Origin: JBBDYG01 sp040901765
Lineage (GTDB): Bacteria; Planctomycetota; Planctomycetia; Pirellulales; Lacipirellulaceae
NCBI GenBank assembly: GCA_040901765.1
Contig: JBBDYG010000065.1
Span: 1 to 26,612, forward strand
Direction of reading: 5' to 3'
Length of the DNA stretch: 26,612 nucleotides
Under the pieces are notes generated by a model that did no database searches, was not told where the DNA came from, and worked only from the letters and a program-made list of their open reading frames with translations. The position numbers were made by a program, and so were the translations under genes. Below are positions 1 to 8,758 of the stretch, in pieces. Each line of letters starts with the position of its first letter. The stretch's first letter is position 1.

Positions 1-1
1 C

Positions 2-3000
2 CAGCCCTCACGCTCGTCCCCTAGAAAACGACACTTGTTCAACGGGCTGCTAAACGAAGATTCTGAAGTGCTGACGCTGCCGGAAGACGGGTCCTATGTG
101 TTAGAGGCTTACGCGACCGGTGCCGGCGCCGGTGGCTACGCCTTCCGGCTAGACACCGTTACCGTCAATTCATTGGAATTGGGTGTGCCGCACACGGGCA
201 TGCTCACAGGCAGCGGCCACGCGCAATGGTTCTCCGTAGAAGTTACACAAGGAAATCCACTCCAGGTTGATTTAGATAGTCTCGTTGATACGAGCCAAGT
301 CGAAGTTTTTGTTCGACAGGGTATTCTCCCCACGCGTCGGGACTTCGACTATCAAAGTTCCGATATCGGCAGTGACCATCCCCTTACGCTGCCATTCGCT
401 ACCCCTGGCACCTGGTACATCCTCGTGTATGGAGATGCGCTTCTACAGCCGAACGAATTCACTCTGGGCGTAGTCAGCACCGCCGTGGCTCTGACGAGTC
501 TGTCGCCGGTTCAGTATTCGGCTGGTCAGTTGGTTTCGCTATCTATTCAAGGAGCCGGTTTCCTCCCTGGATCTCAGGTAGAGTTGATCGCTGCTGATGG
601 CACATCCCATGCAGCTCACTCGGTGAGTGTTGATGCGTTCGATCGACTCACCGCACGGTTTGATCTGAGCGGGATCCCTCAAGCATTGTACGACGTCCGG
701 GTTTCCACGCCTCACGGATCGAGTGCGACACTCACCGCAGCCTTTGAAGTGCTACCAACAGGGGCAGCCAAGCTGGAGACAAAGTTAATCCTGCCGGGAG
801 CTCTTGGCCGGGCCGCCACGTCGACCGTCTATGTCGAGTACTCCAATACGGGTACGGCGGCCATGCCTGCTCCGATACTGATCCTGCAATCTACGGATGA
901 TCGGATCCGACCCAAGTTCACGCTAGATGGCACTCGGCTGGCCAAAGGGCTTTGGACCTCAGGAAGCCCAGATGGATTTAGCGACTCCGTGCAAATCTAC
1001 GCCAGTGGCAAAACTCCAGGCCTGCTATTGCCCGGAGAGAAGTTCCAAGTCCCAGTCTACTATGCCGGACTTCAGCAGCCTTGGGACTTCAGCATCAATG
1101 AGGTGGAGCTGGAGATTCGGATCCATCAGGCCGGTAGTACTGCGATTCTCGACTGGCAGGAAATGTACACGTCGCTGCGGCCTTCCTGGTTGACGGCGGA
1201 GGCTTGGAATGCGGTTTTTGCAAACCTCCTGTCGCAAATCGGATCTACCTGGGGCGACTACGTCGAAATGCTCAGCGAAAACGCTAGCTTTCTCGGTCGC
1301 CTCGGCCCGCGTGTGATCCAAGTGGATGATTTGTACAGTTTCGAATTGCGACAGGCGATCGGTCTTACCCCGGTATCACTCCTTGCCGCCGCCGTCGATG
1401 CCGCGCTCGTGACCCCCGGGCTCCCGGTGGAGTTCGGTCGCTCCTTCGGCAACACCATCACGACGCGTTTTGAGTTGGGCGCCTTTGGCCGGGGCTGGTC
1501 GGTGCCTTGGCAGTTCTCGCTTGTGGAGCTTGAGGATAACACGGTCGTCGTGCAGGAGTCGTCCGGCAATCAGAGACGCTTTCAGCCAGACAGCCGCCGG
1601 GCGGGCGCCTTCTTCAGCAGCCAGGGTGACACGGGCGTGCTCCGACGAATCAACGTTGATGGAACCACCGAGGGTGTTCGCTTCGAACTCACTGAGACCA
1701 ATGGGCTGGTAACACGCTTCCACGCCGACGGCCGGTTGGATTACATCCAAGACATCAACGCCAATCGAATTACTGCCGGGCACACCGTTCAGCAGTTAAC
1801 CAGTCTCACGCACTCCAGCGGCGCCAGTCTGACCTTAACCTATAGCGATACTGGCCGAATATCGAGCATCACTGACTCCGCAGGTCGCAGTACAACCTAT
1901 CAATACGATGCAGCGAATGAGCACCTTCTTGCAGTTACCGGTCCGGCAGGTACAACGAGCTACACCTACAGCATCGGAGAAGGTCCCGCCAGCGAGCATG
2001 CCCTGCTCTCGATCACGCAACCCGATGGAGCAACGCGACTCTTTGAATACGACGACCGCGGCCGCCTTAACGCTTCCTACCTGGGCGAAGGCATTGAGCG
2101 TCTCGAATATCACTATGACGAAACTGGCCAAGTCACAAGCACCGACGCCGCCGGCGCGAGTTCGCACTTTTTCTTTGATCACCGCGGCTTGGTGCTCCGT
2201 AGCGAAGACGGTCAAGGAACGTACTTCCGCTATGAATACAACGACGCGGGTCAGCTAATCCGCCAGATTGACTCACTTGGACGTTCACAGTCTTACACTT
2301 GGTGCGGCTGTGGCGCCCTGATAAGCGTCACCGATGAGGCCGGTCACACCACGCGGTTCACGAAAGGTGGACCTAACAATCAGCCGCTCGCCTTCACGGA
2401 CGCCCGCGGCAATGCGACCCGCTATACCTACGACGCAGCTGGAAATTTAACGAACAAGATCTACGCCGACGGCAGCGTCGAAACCGTCCTTTACGATGCA
2501 GCAGGCAATCCCACCTCGATCGTGAACCGCCGTGGCGAAACAATCGACCTCTTGTACGACGCCTCGGGCCGGGTCACCCACGAGACCAATCCAGACGGTT
2601 CGACGGTCACGTACGTTTACGACGGGCGCGACCGCTTGGTCATAGTCGTCGATGGACAAGGAATGACCTCGTTCACCTACGACGAGGCGGATCGCCTCAC
2701 CCGGGTCGAGTACCCTAGCGGTCGCTGGCTGGCCTATGAATACGATGCCGCGGGACGGCGGACGAGGATGGAGGACCATTCCGGTCACGCCACAGAGTAC
2801 GCCTACGACACAGTCGGACGATTAGTTTCGCTTCATGATGGTGTCGACCAGCTGATTGTTTCCTATACCTACGACACTGTCGGCCGAGTTAGTCGCGAGG
2901 ACAAGGGAAACGGCACTTACACCCTCTACGGCTATGACGTCATTGGCCGGCTAATCAGTGTCGACCACCACACGCCTGACGGATCGCTCAATGCGTATTT

Positions 3001-6000
3001 CGAGTATGAGTACAACGCCCTCGGACAGCGTGTCGCGATGCAGACGCTGGATGGGCAGTGGACCTACACCTACGATCTCACCGGGCAGCTCATCCGCGCG
3101 GTTTTCGTGTCGAGTAACTCGGCAATTCCCGACCAAGACCTGAGCTACGAATACGATGCGGTGGGCAATCGCATCCGAACGGTGATCAATGGCGTCACTA
3201 GCGAATATTCCGCCAATTCACTGAACCAGTACACAACTGCCAGGGCAACAACGTATCAGTATGATTTGGACGGCAACCTGACTGAGGAAACCGGCCCGAA
3301 CGGCACCCGCGTCTATACCTACAATGTTCGCAATCAATTGGTGGTTGTGGTTACGCCCGAGGGGAGTTGGCAGTACGAGTACGACGCGTTCGGCAATCGC
3401 GTTGCGTCGGTCGTGAACGGAGAGCGGACGGAGTATTTACTTGATCCAACGGGAATGGTCGATGTCGTTGCGGAATATGATGCTGCGAATAATCGCACGA
3501 TGACCTACGCCCACGGCTTGGGGCTGGAGGCAGCAGCTGGAGCTGAAAGTTGGATGTACTATGACTTCGACGCCATCGGCTCGACAGCAGGCCTTACTGG
3601 CGCGGCCGGTGCGTATGCGAACCATTACGCCTACGATCCGTTTGGTGGCACTCTACTGAGGACCGAGACGGTCGCTAATCCATTCGAGTTTGTCGGTGCC
3701 TTCGGCGTAATGGCCGAAAGCAACGGGCTGCACTTCATGCGAGCGCGATATTACAGGGCCGAACTGGGGCGATTCGCTTCCGAGGATGCAGTTGGTCTCT
3801 TGAGCAACGACACCAATTTGTACCGATACGCATCGAACAATCCCTTGGCGTATATCGACCCCTCTGGCTTCACATCGTCAAGCTACCAAGACGCGTGGAG
3901 ACAGCAGGCAGAAGAAGCGCGGCTATGCCGTAACGGCTGTATCAAGCCAGAACCTACGGCCGCAGAAAAAGAATTTGATAGGCGATTTAGAGGAAATAGA
4001 AACGATCTACGGCACGACTCAAGTGATTTTCTAAAAGCCATCACGTTTCCAGTCGATATCGTAAATTTGGCAAAAAACATCATCACAAAACTTCCACAAG
4101 TTCTTAAGTTTTTCCCGGCACTTGTACCACTTCTCATACCGAGTGATGAGGCCGACAAAGGCGACAGCAAGGTCGTGCAATCAGTGGATCCCAACGAAAA
4201 ATTTGGGGCGGCAGGCTATGGAACTGGGGGCTTTATTGACGCCGATACTCTCATTCCTTACCGCGTCCACTTCGAGAACCTCGGCCCCGGGAGCATCCCT
4301 GCTCCTACCCAGCCGGCCACCGCGCCAGCTCAGCGGGTGGAGATCACTGACCAGCTCTCCGAGCACCTCGACTGGAGTTCCCTCCGCTTCACCGAATTCG
4401 GCTTCGGCGACAGCGTGTTATTCGTTCCCGATGGCCGGCAATACTACTTCACCACGCTCTCAATGACGTACAACGACCAGACATTTGATGTTGAGGTCGA
4501 GCTCGATTTTGACTCGCTCAACGGCCGTGTCCGCGTAGTATTTCAGTCGATCGACCCCGATACGTTCTTGCCACCGGATATTCTTACCGGCTTTTTGCCG
4601 CCTGAAGACGGTACGGGGATCGGCAAGGGACATATAGGATTCACCGTGATGCCAAAGGCCGGGCTACCGAGCGGTACGGCGATTCGCAACGTAGCCTTAA
4701 TCAGTTTTGACGGTCAAACCATCATCGCCACGAACCAGATCGACCCCCAAAATCCAGCGGCTGGAACTGATCCGGCAAAAGAAGCGCTGAACACGATTGA
4801 TGCGGCGGAACCGACAAGTAGCGTCAGTGCTCTGCCGAGCGAAAGCCAGCAGATCTTCACCGTAAGCTGGACCGGCGCCGATGACGCAGGTGGGTCAGGC
4901 ATCTCGTCCTTTGACGTATTCGTTTCGGTCGATGACGGCGACTTCACGCTCTGGCTCAACGATACGGCCGACCATTCCCGCGAGTTCGTTGGCGAACTGG
5001 GTCGAACCTACGCATTTTATACGGTCTCGGTCGATAATGTCGGGCATTTGGAATCTACCCCCGCGATGGCCGACGCCACAACGTTTACCGTCGCCCCGGC
5101 CGATGCGGCGTCACCTGCGGTCGCTGCCGTCGTTGTTCAGAACGGCCTCATCCAGCGGTCGTACGTGGATCAGATCCGAATTGAGTTTACTGAATGGGTG
5201 AACCTTGCGGAGCTTATCGCCAATGGAACTATCACTAGCGCGATGACGCTCACCAATCGAGGCGTGGACGTCGCCGGTGACACAGATGAAGAGGTGCCAC
5301 TGACTGCAGGACAGCTTCGGTACGAGTTCGACGAACAAGCAGGCATCTCACGGCTGATCTGGTCGCTTGACGGCTTCGCTGGCATGTTTGATTCCCTTGC
5401 CGACGGCTTTTATGAGTTTGTGCTCAACGCGCAGCTCATAACCGATCTTGCTGGCAGCCAGCTCGACGGTAATGGCGACGGCACAGGTGGAGATAGTTAC
5501 GTTGTTTCATTCCATCGTCTCCAGGGCGATGGCGACGGCAACAACGTGGTTGACGCGCTCGATCTGCAACTCGTAAACGACGCTCTCGGATCGCATCCGG
5601 CACTTGCAACGTGGAATGCCAACGCCGACCTTGATCGCGACGGCCGAATCACTGTTCGCGACCGCCTCGTTGCAGTCCGCTCCGCGGGGCAGCAAATTGT
5701 TCATGATACTGATCCCGTTGTTTCCGCAGTTTTCCTGCCTGGCGATTTTAACGCTGACGGCATTGTGGACGCGGCAGATTATACTGTGTGGCGTGACAAC
5801 CTGAATCGCAGTGATGCATCGCCCTTCGAAGGTGATGCTACATGGGATCGAGTCGTTGATGACGCAGATCGAGCGGAGTGGAACGAGCATTTTGGCAAAT
5901 CGCTGGAGCAGATTGTCTCGGCCGACGTTTCTCTTTTCGATGACGATGCTGGTGACCAAACGGCTGGCGCGGTGAGCATGGCCCTGGAGGATCTTTCGAT

Positions 6001-6394
6001 AGCGAGTGGGCACAAAGTATCCGCAATCGATGCGGCATTTGAGGGTTCGCACTTCGAAGAGGACGGCATTCACTTTGATATCCCGAGGCAGCGAGGTGGA
6101 AGATCGACGTGGAAGTTGGCATCGGGAGCGACAACTCACATGGCTCCCGTTGCGAGGACGGATGCCATCGATTTGTGCCTTTTGGATCTTCTAGGCTCTG
6201 GCCACGGGTTTAAAGCGAATCGCGTCGAATATCCCGCTGCAGTTGAAGATGAACTTACGAACGCAATCGATGCCTTATTCGGTAACGATGATGAGTTGCG
6301 GGGGCCTCTGCGGCCATTCCGAAGTCTTGGAAATCATTTGGATTTGGCTAGCATGGCCAAATGCGAGCTAAAACAAGTAATGAAAGTAAAATAA
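2..6394 (+). CDS. Giant secreted RHS/YD-repeat protein with dockerins, 5' partial
   Basis: The reading frame is open to the left edge, so the TTG at 35 is not a credible start and the protein probably begins upstream. Counting residues from 35: a PPC-like beta domain (1-150), a TIG/Ig-like stretch (150-240), a DUF6531-like RHS entry segment (about 448-510), many YD repeats (about 590-1140), and the RHS core with RARYYRAELGRF and NPLAYIDPSG (to about 1275). About 105 AT-rich residues follow, including a hydrophobic patch, then a domain opening with VDPNEK that resembles DUF7619, an FN3-like domain (about 1590-1680), an SbsA-like Ig region, two dockerin-type segments (about 1831-1885 and 1902-1955) and a 160-residue tail. 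RHS proteins form shells around a C-terminal polypeptide; here the core is followed by anchoring or adhesion-type modules, not by a recognisable toxin. A role as a large extracellular or surface protein is inferred. No PEP-CTERM is present on this chain; the next gene has one. Confidence 0.92.
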   Translation, partial: QPSRSSPRKRHLFNGLLNEDSEVLTLPEDGSYVLEAYATGAGAGGYAFRLDTVTVNSLELGVPHTGMLTGSGHAQWFSVEVTQGNPLQVDLDSLVDTSQVEVFVRQGILPTRRDFDYQSSDIGSDHPLTLPFATPGTWYILVYGDALLQPNEFTLGVVSTAVALTSLSPVQYSAGQLVSLSIQGAGFLPGSQVELIAADGTSHAAHSVSVDAFDRLTARFDLSGIPQALYDVRVSTPHGSSATLTAAFEVLPTGAAKLETKLILPGALGRAATSTVYVEYSNTGTAAMPAPILILQSTDDRIRPKFTLDGTRLAKGLWTSGSPDGFSDSVQIYASGKTPGLLLPGEKFQVPVYYAGLQQPWDFSINEVELEIRIHQAGSTAILDWQEMYTSLRPSWLTAEAWNAVFANLLSQIGSTWGDYVEMLSENASFLGRLGPRVIQVDDLYSFELRQAIGLTPVSLLAAAVDAALVTPGLPVEFGRSFGNTITTRFELGAFGRGWSVPWQFSLVELEDNTVVVQESSGNQRRFQPDSRRAGAFFSSQGDTGVLRRINVDGTTEGVRFELTETNGLVTRFHADGRLDYIQDINANRITAGHTVQQLTSLTHSSGASLTLTYSDTGRISSITDSAGRSTTYQYDAANEHLLAVTGPAGTTSYTYSIGEGPASEHALLSITQPDGATRLFEYDDRGRLNASYLGEGIERLEYHYDETGQVTSTDAAGASSHFFFDHRGLVLRSEDGQGTYFRYEYNDAGQLIRQIDSLGRSQSYTWCGCGALISVTDEAGHTTRFTKGGPNNQPLAFTDARGNATRYTYDAAGNLTNKIYADGSVETVLYDAAGNPTSIVNRRGETIDLLYDASGRVTHETNPDGSTVTYVYDGRDRLVIVVDGQGMTSFTYDEADRLTRVEYPSGRWLAYEYDAAGRRTRMEDHSGHATEYAYDTVGRLVSLHDGVDQLIVSYTYDTVGRVSREDKGNGTYTLYGYDVIGRLISVDHHTPDGSLNAYFEYEYNALGQRVAMQTLDGQWTYTYDLTGQLIRAVFVSSNSAIPDQDLSYEYDAVGNRIRTVINGVTSEYSANSLNQYTTARATTYQYDLDGNLTEETGPNGTRVYTYNVRNQLVVVVTPEGSWQYEYDAFGNRVASVVNGERTEYLLDPTGMVDVVAEYDAANNRTMTYAHGLGLEAAAGAESWMYYDFDAIGSTAGLTGAAGAYANHYAYDPFGGTLLRTETVANPFEFVGAFGVMAESNGLHFMRARYYRAELGRFASEDAVGLLSNDTNLYRYASNNPLAYIDPSGFTSSSYQDAWRQQAEEARLCRNGCIKPEPTAAEKEFDRRFRGNRNDLRHDSSDFLKAITFPVDIVNLAKNIITKLPQVLKFFPALVPLLIPSDEADKGDSKVVQSVDPNEKFGAAGYGTGGFIDADTLIPYRVHFENLGPGSIPAPTQPATAPAQRVEITDQLSEHLDWSSLRFTEFGFGDSVLFVPDGRQYYFTTLSMTYNDQTFDVEVELDFDSLNGRVRVVFQSIDPDTFLPPDILTGFLPPEDGTGIGKGHIGFTVMPKAGLPSGTAIRNVALISFDGQTIIATNQIDPQNPAAGTDPAKEALNTIDAAEPTSSVSALPSESQQIFTVSWTGADDAGGSGISSFDVFVSVDDGDFTLWLNDTADHSREFVGELGRTYAFYTVSVDNVGHLESTPAMADATTFTVAPADAASPAVAAVVVQNGLIQRSYVDQIRIEFTEWVNLAELIANGTITSAMTLTNRGVDVAGDTDEEVPLTAGQLRYEFDEQAGISRLIWSLDGFAGMFDSLADGFYEFVLNAQLITDLAGSQLDGNGDGTGGDSYVVSFHRLQGDGDGNNVVDALDLQLVNDALGSHPALATWNANADLDRDGRITVRDRLVAVRSAGQQIVHDTDPVVSAVFLPGDFNADGIVDAADYTVWRDNLNRSDASPFEGDATWDRVVDDADRAEWNEHFGKSLEQIVSADVSLFDDDAGDQTAGAVSMALEDLSIASGHKVSAIDAAFEGSHFEEDGIHFDIPRQRGGRSTWKLASGATTHMAPVARTDAIDLCLLDLLGSGHGFKANRVEYPAAVEDELTNAIDALFGNDDELRGPLRPFRSLGNHLDLASMAKCELKQVMKVK

Positions 6395-7056
6395 TGTTAA
6401 GCCGACTACGTTGCATATGCGCTCTCGCTTTGGCTCTTCCCATCTTAAATGGATCGTGTGCGCTCGCATTCCAGCCCAGCGGCGAGGCCATCTTCTTTGA
6501 TGGTTTGCCAACGATATACACGCCCGGCTCGGCGATAGTCTTCAAAGTTGGGTTACCAGCAATCGCGAATCTCGGGGCGTACAATGTCGATCTAATACTT
6601 ACTAGCGATGCTGGCGTTGCCGGTATTGATTATTTTTTCGATGTGGCTGCAACGACGCCGGTCGCGCAAGATTACGTCTTCCCTTTTACCGCGAATTATT
6701 TCGATGCTGCAAATGTTGATTCACCCTCGCAGCATCGACTAACGCTCACTGATTTTGATCTAGATGGCGTCGACGTAGTGAGCGGAGCGAATGAGTTTCT
6801 AGTGGTGGCTGTGATTCGGTCGGCCGACGATTTCGCTGGGAGTCTGATGCTTTCTGTAGATGTAGCTGGCCTGATCTTGGACACGCCCAGCATCGTTCCC
6901 ACACCCGTTGACGGATTCGATGCGATTAGAGCAAATACCGAGGCTGGCGGACCAGCATTACTGACCGCAGTACCAGAACCAAAAGCTCTTGCATGCGCTC
7001 TGACCGTGGCAGGCGGACTTGCTCTGATGTTGGTCAGTTGCCGGCGTCTATATTGA
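6394..7056 (+). CDS. Small PEP-CTERM sorting-domain protein, coupled to the RHS gene
   Basis: About 220 residues. The ATG at 6394 is chosen because it overlaps the RHS stop as TAATG, which suggests translational coupling, and because it starts directly on a signal peptide (MLSRLRCICALALALP... cleaved near SCALA/FQ). An in-frame ATG at 6361 would add 11 residues and spoil the signal peptide. The middle is a beta-rich domain of unknown family with regularly spaced Asp and hydrophobic residues; a faint resemblance to cohesin-like domains is noted but not supported. The C-terminus is a classic PEP-CTERM: VPEP, about 18 hydrophobic residues, then CRRLY. Such tails are processed by exosortase-type enzymes for surface or EPS export. 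Its position suggests it is made together with the RHS protein; whether they interact is not shown. Confidence 0.85.
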   Translation: MLSRLRCICALALALPILNGSCALAFQPSGEAIFFDGLPTIYTPGSAIVFKVGLPAIANLGAYNVDLILTSDAGVAGIDYFFDVAATTPVAQDYVFPFTANYFDAANVDSPSQHRLTLTDFDLDGVDVVSGANEFLVVAVIRSADDFAGSLMLSVDVAGLILDTPSIVPTPVDGFDAIRANTEAGGPALLTAVPEPKALACALTVAGGLALMLVSCRRLY

Positions 7057-7433
7057 AACGGAATTCGGCGACTGTATCTACTTATCCTCTGGTTAAGGCT
7101 ACTCGGGCGTCCAATGCTATTCCTTACTGATGCTACCTCTGCAGCACCGACTCATACACTTCCAACTCGGCGGCTTATCCGGGCACTCCCACTCGTTTTT
7201 CTGCAGCGGCTAATGCCCGAGGCCGCCAAGCAAATCCCGCCGTCCCGGGATGCTGAAGGGTACCGTCTACCCGCAACTGGACGCCGGTGGCGACCATGTT
7301 CATTTTGAAATGGTACGCATGGAAGGGGGATTCGTTATTGTGGCTGACGATGCGGCGGGGGGCGCATGCGGCACTTGACGCTTCATCGCTCCGGAAGATC
7401 GCCGATTTGATTGATCGCCATGGCGCGAAGCTG
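7057..7433. other. Gene-poor stretch, possible gene debris
   Basis: No convincing complete gene is seen here. Two short plus-strand frames are open (7114-7308, 64 codons, and 7250-7378, 42 codons). The second starts with ATG and reads as plausible protein (it contains QLDAGGDHVHFEMV and ends ADDAAGGACGT) but has no recognised family and no clear ribosome binding site. It may be a fragment of a broken gene. The stretch adjoins a clear pseudogene, so decay is the preferred explanation. Confidence 0.4.
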
Positions 7434-8189
7434 CTAAATCTCGCGGAAGGTGACGAAGGGTCGATCGATTGAGATGGGCAGCTGATTCCCGGTCTGCTTC
7501 GCCTTGACTATCACCAGAATGGGCGGCGTTCGACCGCCTGGCATCTGTCTCGATACGTAAGCAGCGCTCACCCTAGCCGGGAAGTCACGATCCAGGACAC
7601 GGCCTCGGCTTCCAATTCAATCGCAGCATGCATCAAATTGGTGCGTGCCGGCCACCAAGAGTCCCAATCGGAGCCCAGATTTCCGAGTAGAATATGCGCC
7701 ATTCAAGGCACAGCACGCCAAGGCGGCTCGGCCCGTCCAAGTGTTCGTGGATCACGACCCGCATTTTCCAGTCGCCTACTTCGCGAGCCAGCGTCGCAAA
7801 GCCTCCATGCGTCGACGATAACGGCTTGAACTGCACCCGAATCTTGTGGCCGGCCGCGTTCTTGAGCATTCGGTCCAGCCACCGCTCATCCCATTCTCCT
7901 GCAAAACGCGCGAACTCAAGAAGCTCCCGGGGCGGATCTTGTCCCTCCGTTTGGTCAATCTCATAGACCAACATCATCGGATGCATCGGCGCCAGAATCA
8001 ACATCGGCCGCGCGTCCTCCAGCGTGCGACTAAACTTTCTCAGCCAGTCCTTCGCGGTGGCGTAGAAGCTGCAACTGGGATTTGAATGCGCACGAGCATG
8101 TTGTTGTAAGGGGCGTAATTGCAAAGCATCCCATGAAATCGATCATACTCTGAAATGCGTCGGAAGAACGGTAACTCGCGCTCTGCTCA
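7434..8189 (-). pseudogene. Frameshifted ArdC/ImmA-IrrE-like zincin (antirestriction-type) relic
   Basis: One ancestral protein can be followed across four reading-frame segments on the minus strand. Segment 1 (8189 to about 8083) reads FHGMLCNYAPYNNMLVRIQ; a missing A in an A-run at 8081-8083 shifts to segment 2 (to about 7702) with NPSCSFYATAKDWL, LAPMHPMMLVYEIDQTEG and FKPLSSTHGGFA. A one-base loss near 7699-7702 shifts to segment 3 with AHILLGNLGSDWDSWWPART and IELEAEAVSWIV. Another shift near 7568-7573 leads to segment 4 with SAAYVSRQMPGGRTPP and a stop at 7434. From memory, this order matches planctomycete proteins annotated as ArdC-like ssDNA-binding / ImmA-IrrE metallopeptidases, whose metal motif is HEIAH. 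Here the first His is Leu (CTT) and the frame breaks inside the motif, so no active enzyme can be made. The longest unbroken piece is 7633-8124. Confidence 0.72.
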
Positions 8190-8200
8190 CCGACCTTGAT

Positions 8201-8758
8201 ATGGTTCGAATGAAGGCCGCGGCCGACCAGCTCGTCGTGCTGTCATCGGGGGCCAACCAGTGGCCTAAGCGCGACTACGCGCTGTTTCATGTGCTCTACG
8301 CGACGGCAATGTGCGTCACGGAACTGACTTCCTTGGAGCTTGACCAGTACGACGGAAAGTACCTCAGGAACGTCCAGCGGAAGGGCAAAAACGTAACCAC
8401 CGAGATCTTCTTGGTAAAAGTCGTCCGGGAGGCGCTCGACGACTATCTGGACAACGAACGCGGTCGGGATCCCGGCCCGCTCTTTCGGTCGCGAACCGGC
8501 AAAGCGCTGGCCATTCAGCAAGTCGATTACGTCCTCAAGAAAATCGCCGGCCAGGCGAACGCGACTCTTCCGGAGAAGGAGCACTTCAATGTCTACCCGC
8601 ACATTCTGCGGCACACGATGCTCAGGAAGGTCCGCGAAGAAAAGGGCCTTGAGTACGCGATCGAGTACGCGGGGCACGTCTCTGAAAAGTACATCCGCCG
8701 TTATACAATGCCCTCTCGCGAGGAGAAGGGAGCGACGCTGGAAGAGCTATTCGGGTAG
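8201..8758 (+). CDS. Tyrosine recombinase/integrase catalytic-domain remnant, probably inactive
   Basis: 185 residues covering only the C-terminal catalytic domain of the XerC/XerD-like phage integrase family; the usual N-terminal core-binding domain is absent. Seen: YATAMCVTELTSL where the family has a Gly-(Leu/Met)-Arg-x-x-Glu-Leu box, the beta-hairpin lysine region RKGKN (Lys61), HILRHT (His134, Arg137), AGHVSEKY (His159) and the tyrosine in IRRYTMPS (Tyr167, or Tyr164). The first catalytic arginine is Cys38, codon TGC at 8312-8314, one C-to-T change from the Arg codon CGC. Loss of this residue together with the missing N-terminal half predicts an inactive enzyme. The frame is open upstream of the ATG to at least 8129, overlapping the antisense pseudogene, so the true ancestral start is unclear. 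It probably marks an old mobile-element insertion. Confidence 0.8.
   Translation: MVRMKAAADQLVVLSSGANQWPKRDYALFHVLYATAMCVTELTSLELDQYDGKYLRNVQRKGKNVTTEIFLVKVVREALDDYLDNERGRDPGPLFRSRTGKALAIQQVDYVLKKIAGQANATLPEKEHFNVYPHILRHTMLRKVREEKGLEYAIEYAGHVSEKYIRRYTMPSREEKGATLEELFG

Noticed and set aside
1900..3460. Repeated YD-type coding units considered as a DNA repeat array or CRISPR-like structure
   Set aside because: The repetition is at the protein level (RHS/YD repeats) with diverged nucleotide sequence and no fixed spacer length.
5507..6139. 210-codon antisense frame inside the RHS gene
   Set aside because: It lies opposite the dockerin region, whose plus-strand reading is clear; composition is typical of an antisense shadow in GC-rich DNA.
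35..6394. RHS protein as a contact-dependent or type VI secreted toxin
   Set aside because: No toxin fold or immunity gene is recognisable, and the chain ends in dockerin/adhesion-type modules; only the AT-rich segment after the core keeps the idea open.
7250..7378. Small 42-aa ORF as a real gene
   Set aside because: It reads plausibly but has no ribosome site, no family, and sits beside decayed DNA; kept only as a note in the gene-poor stretch.
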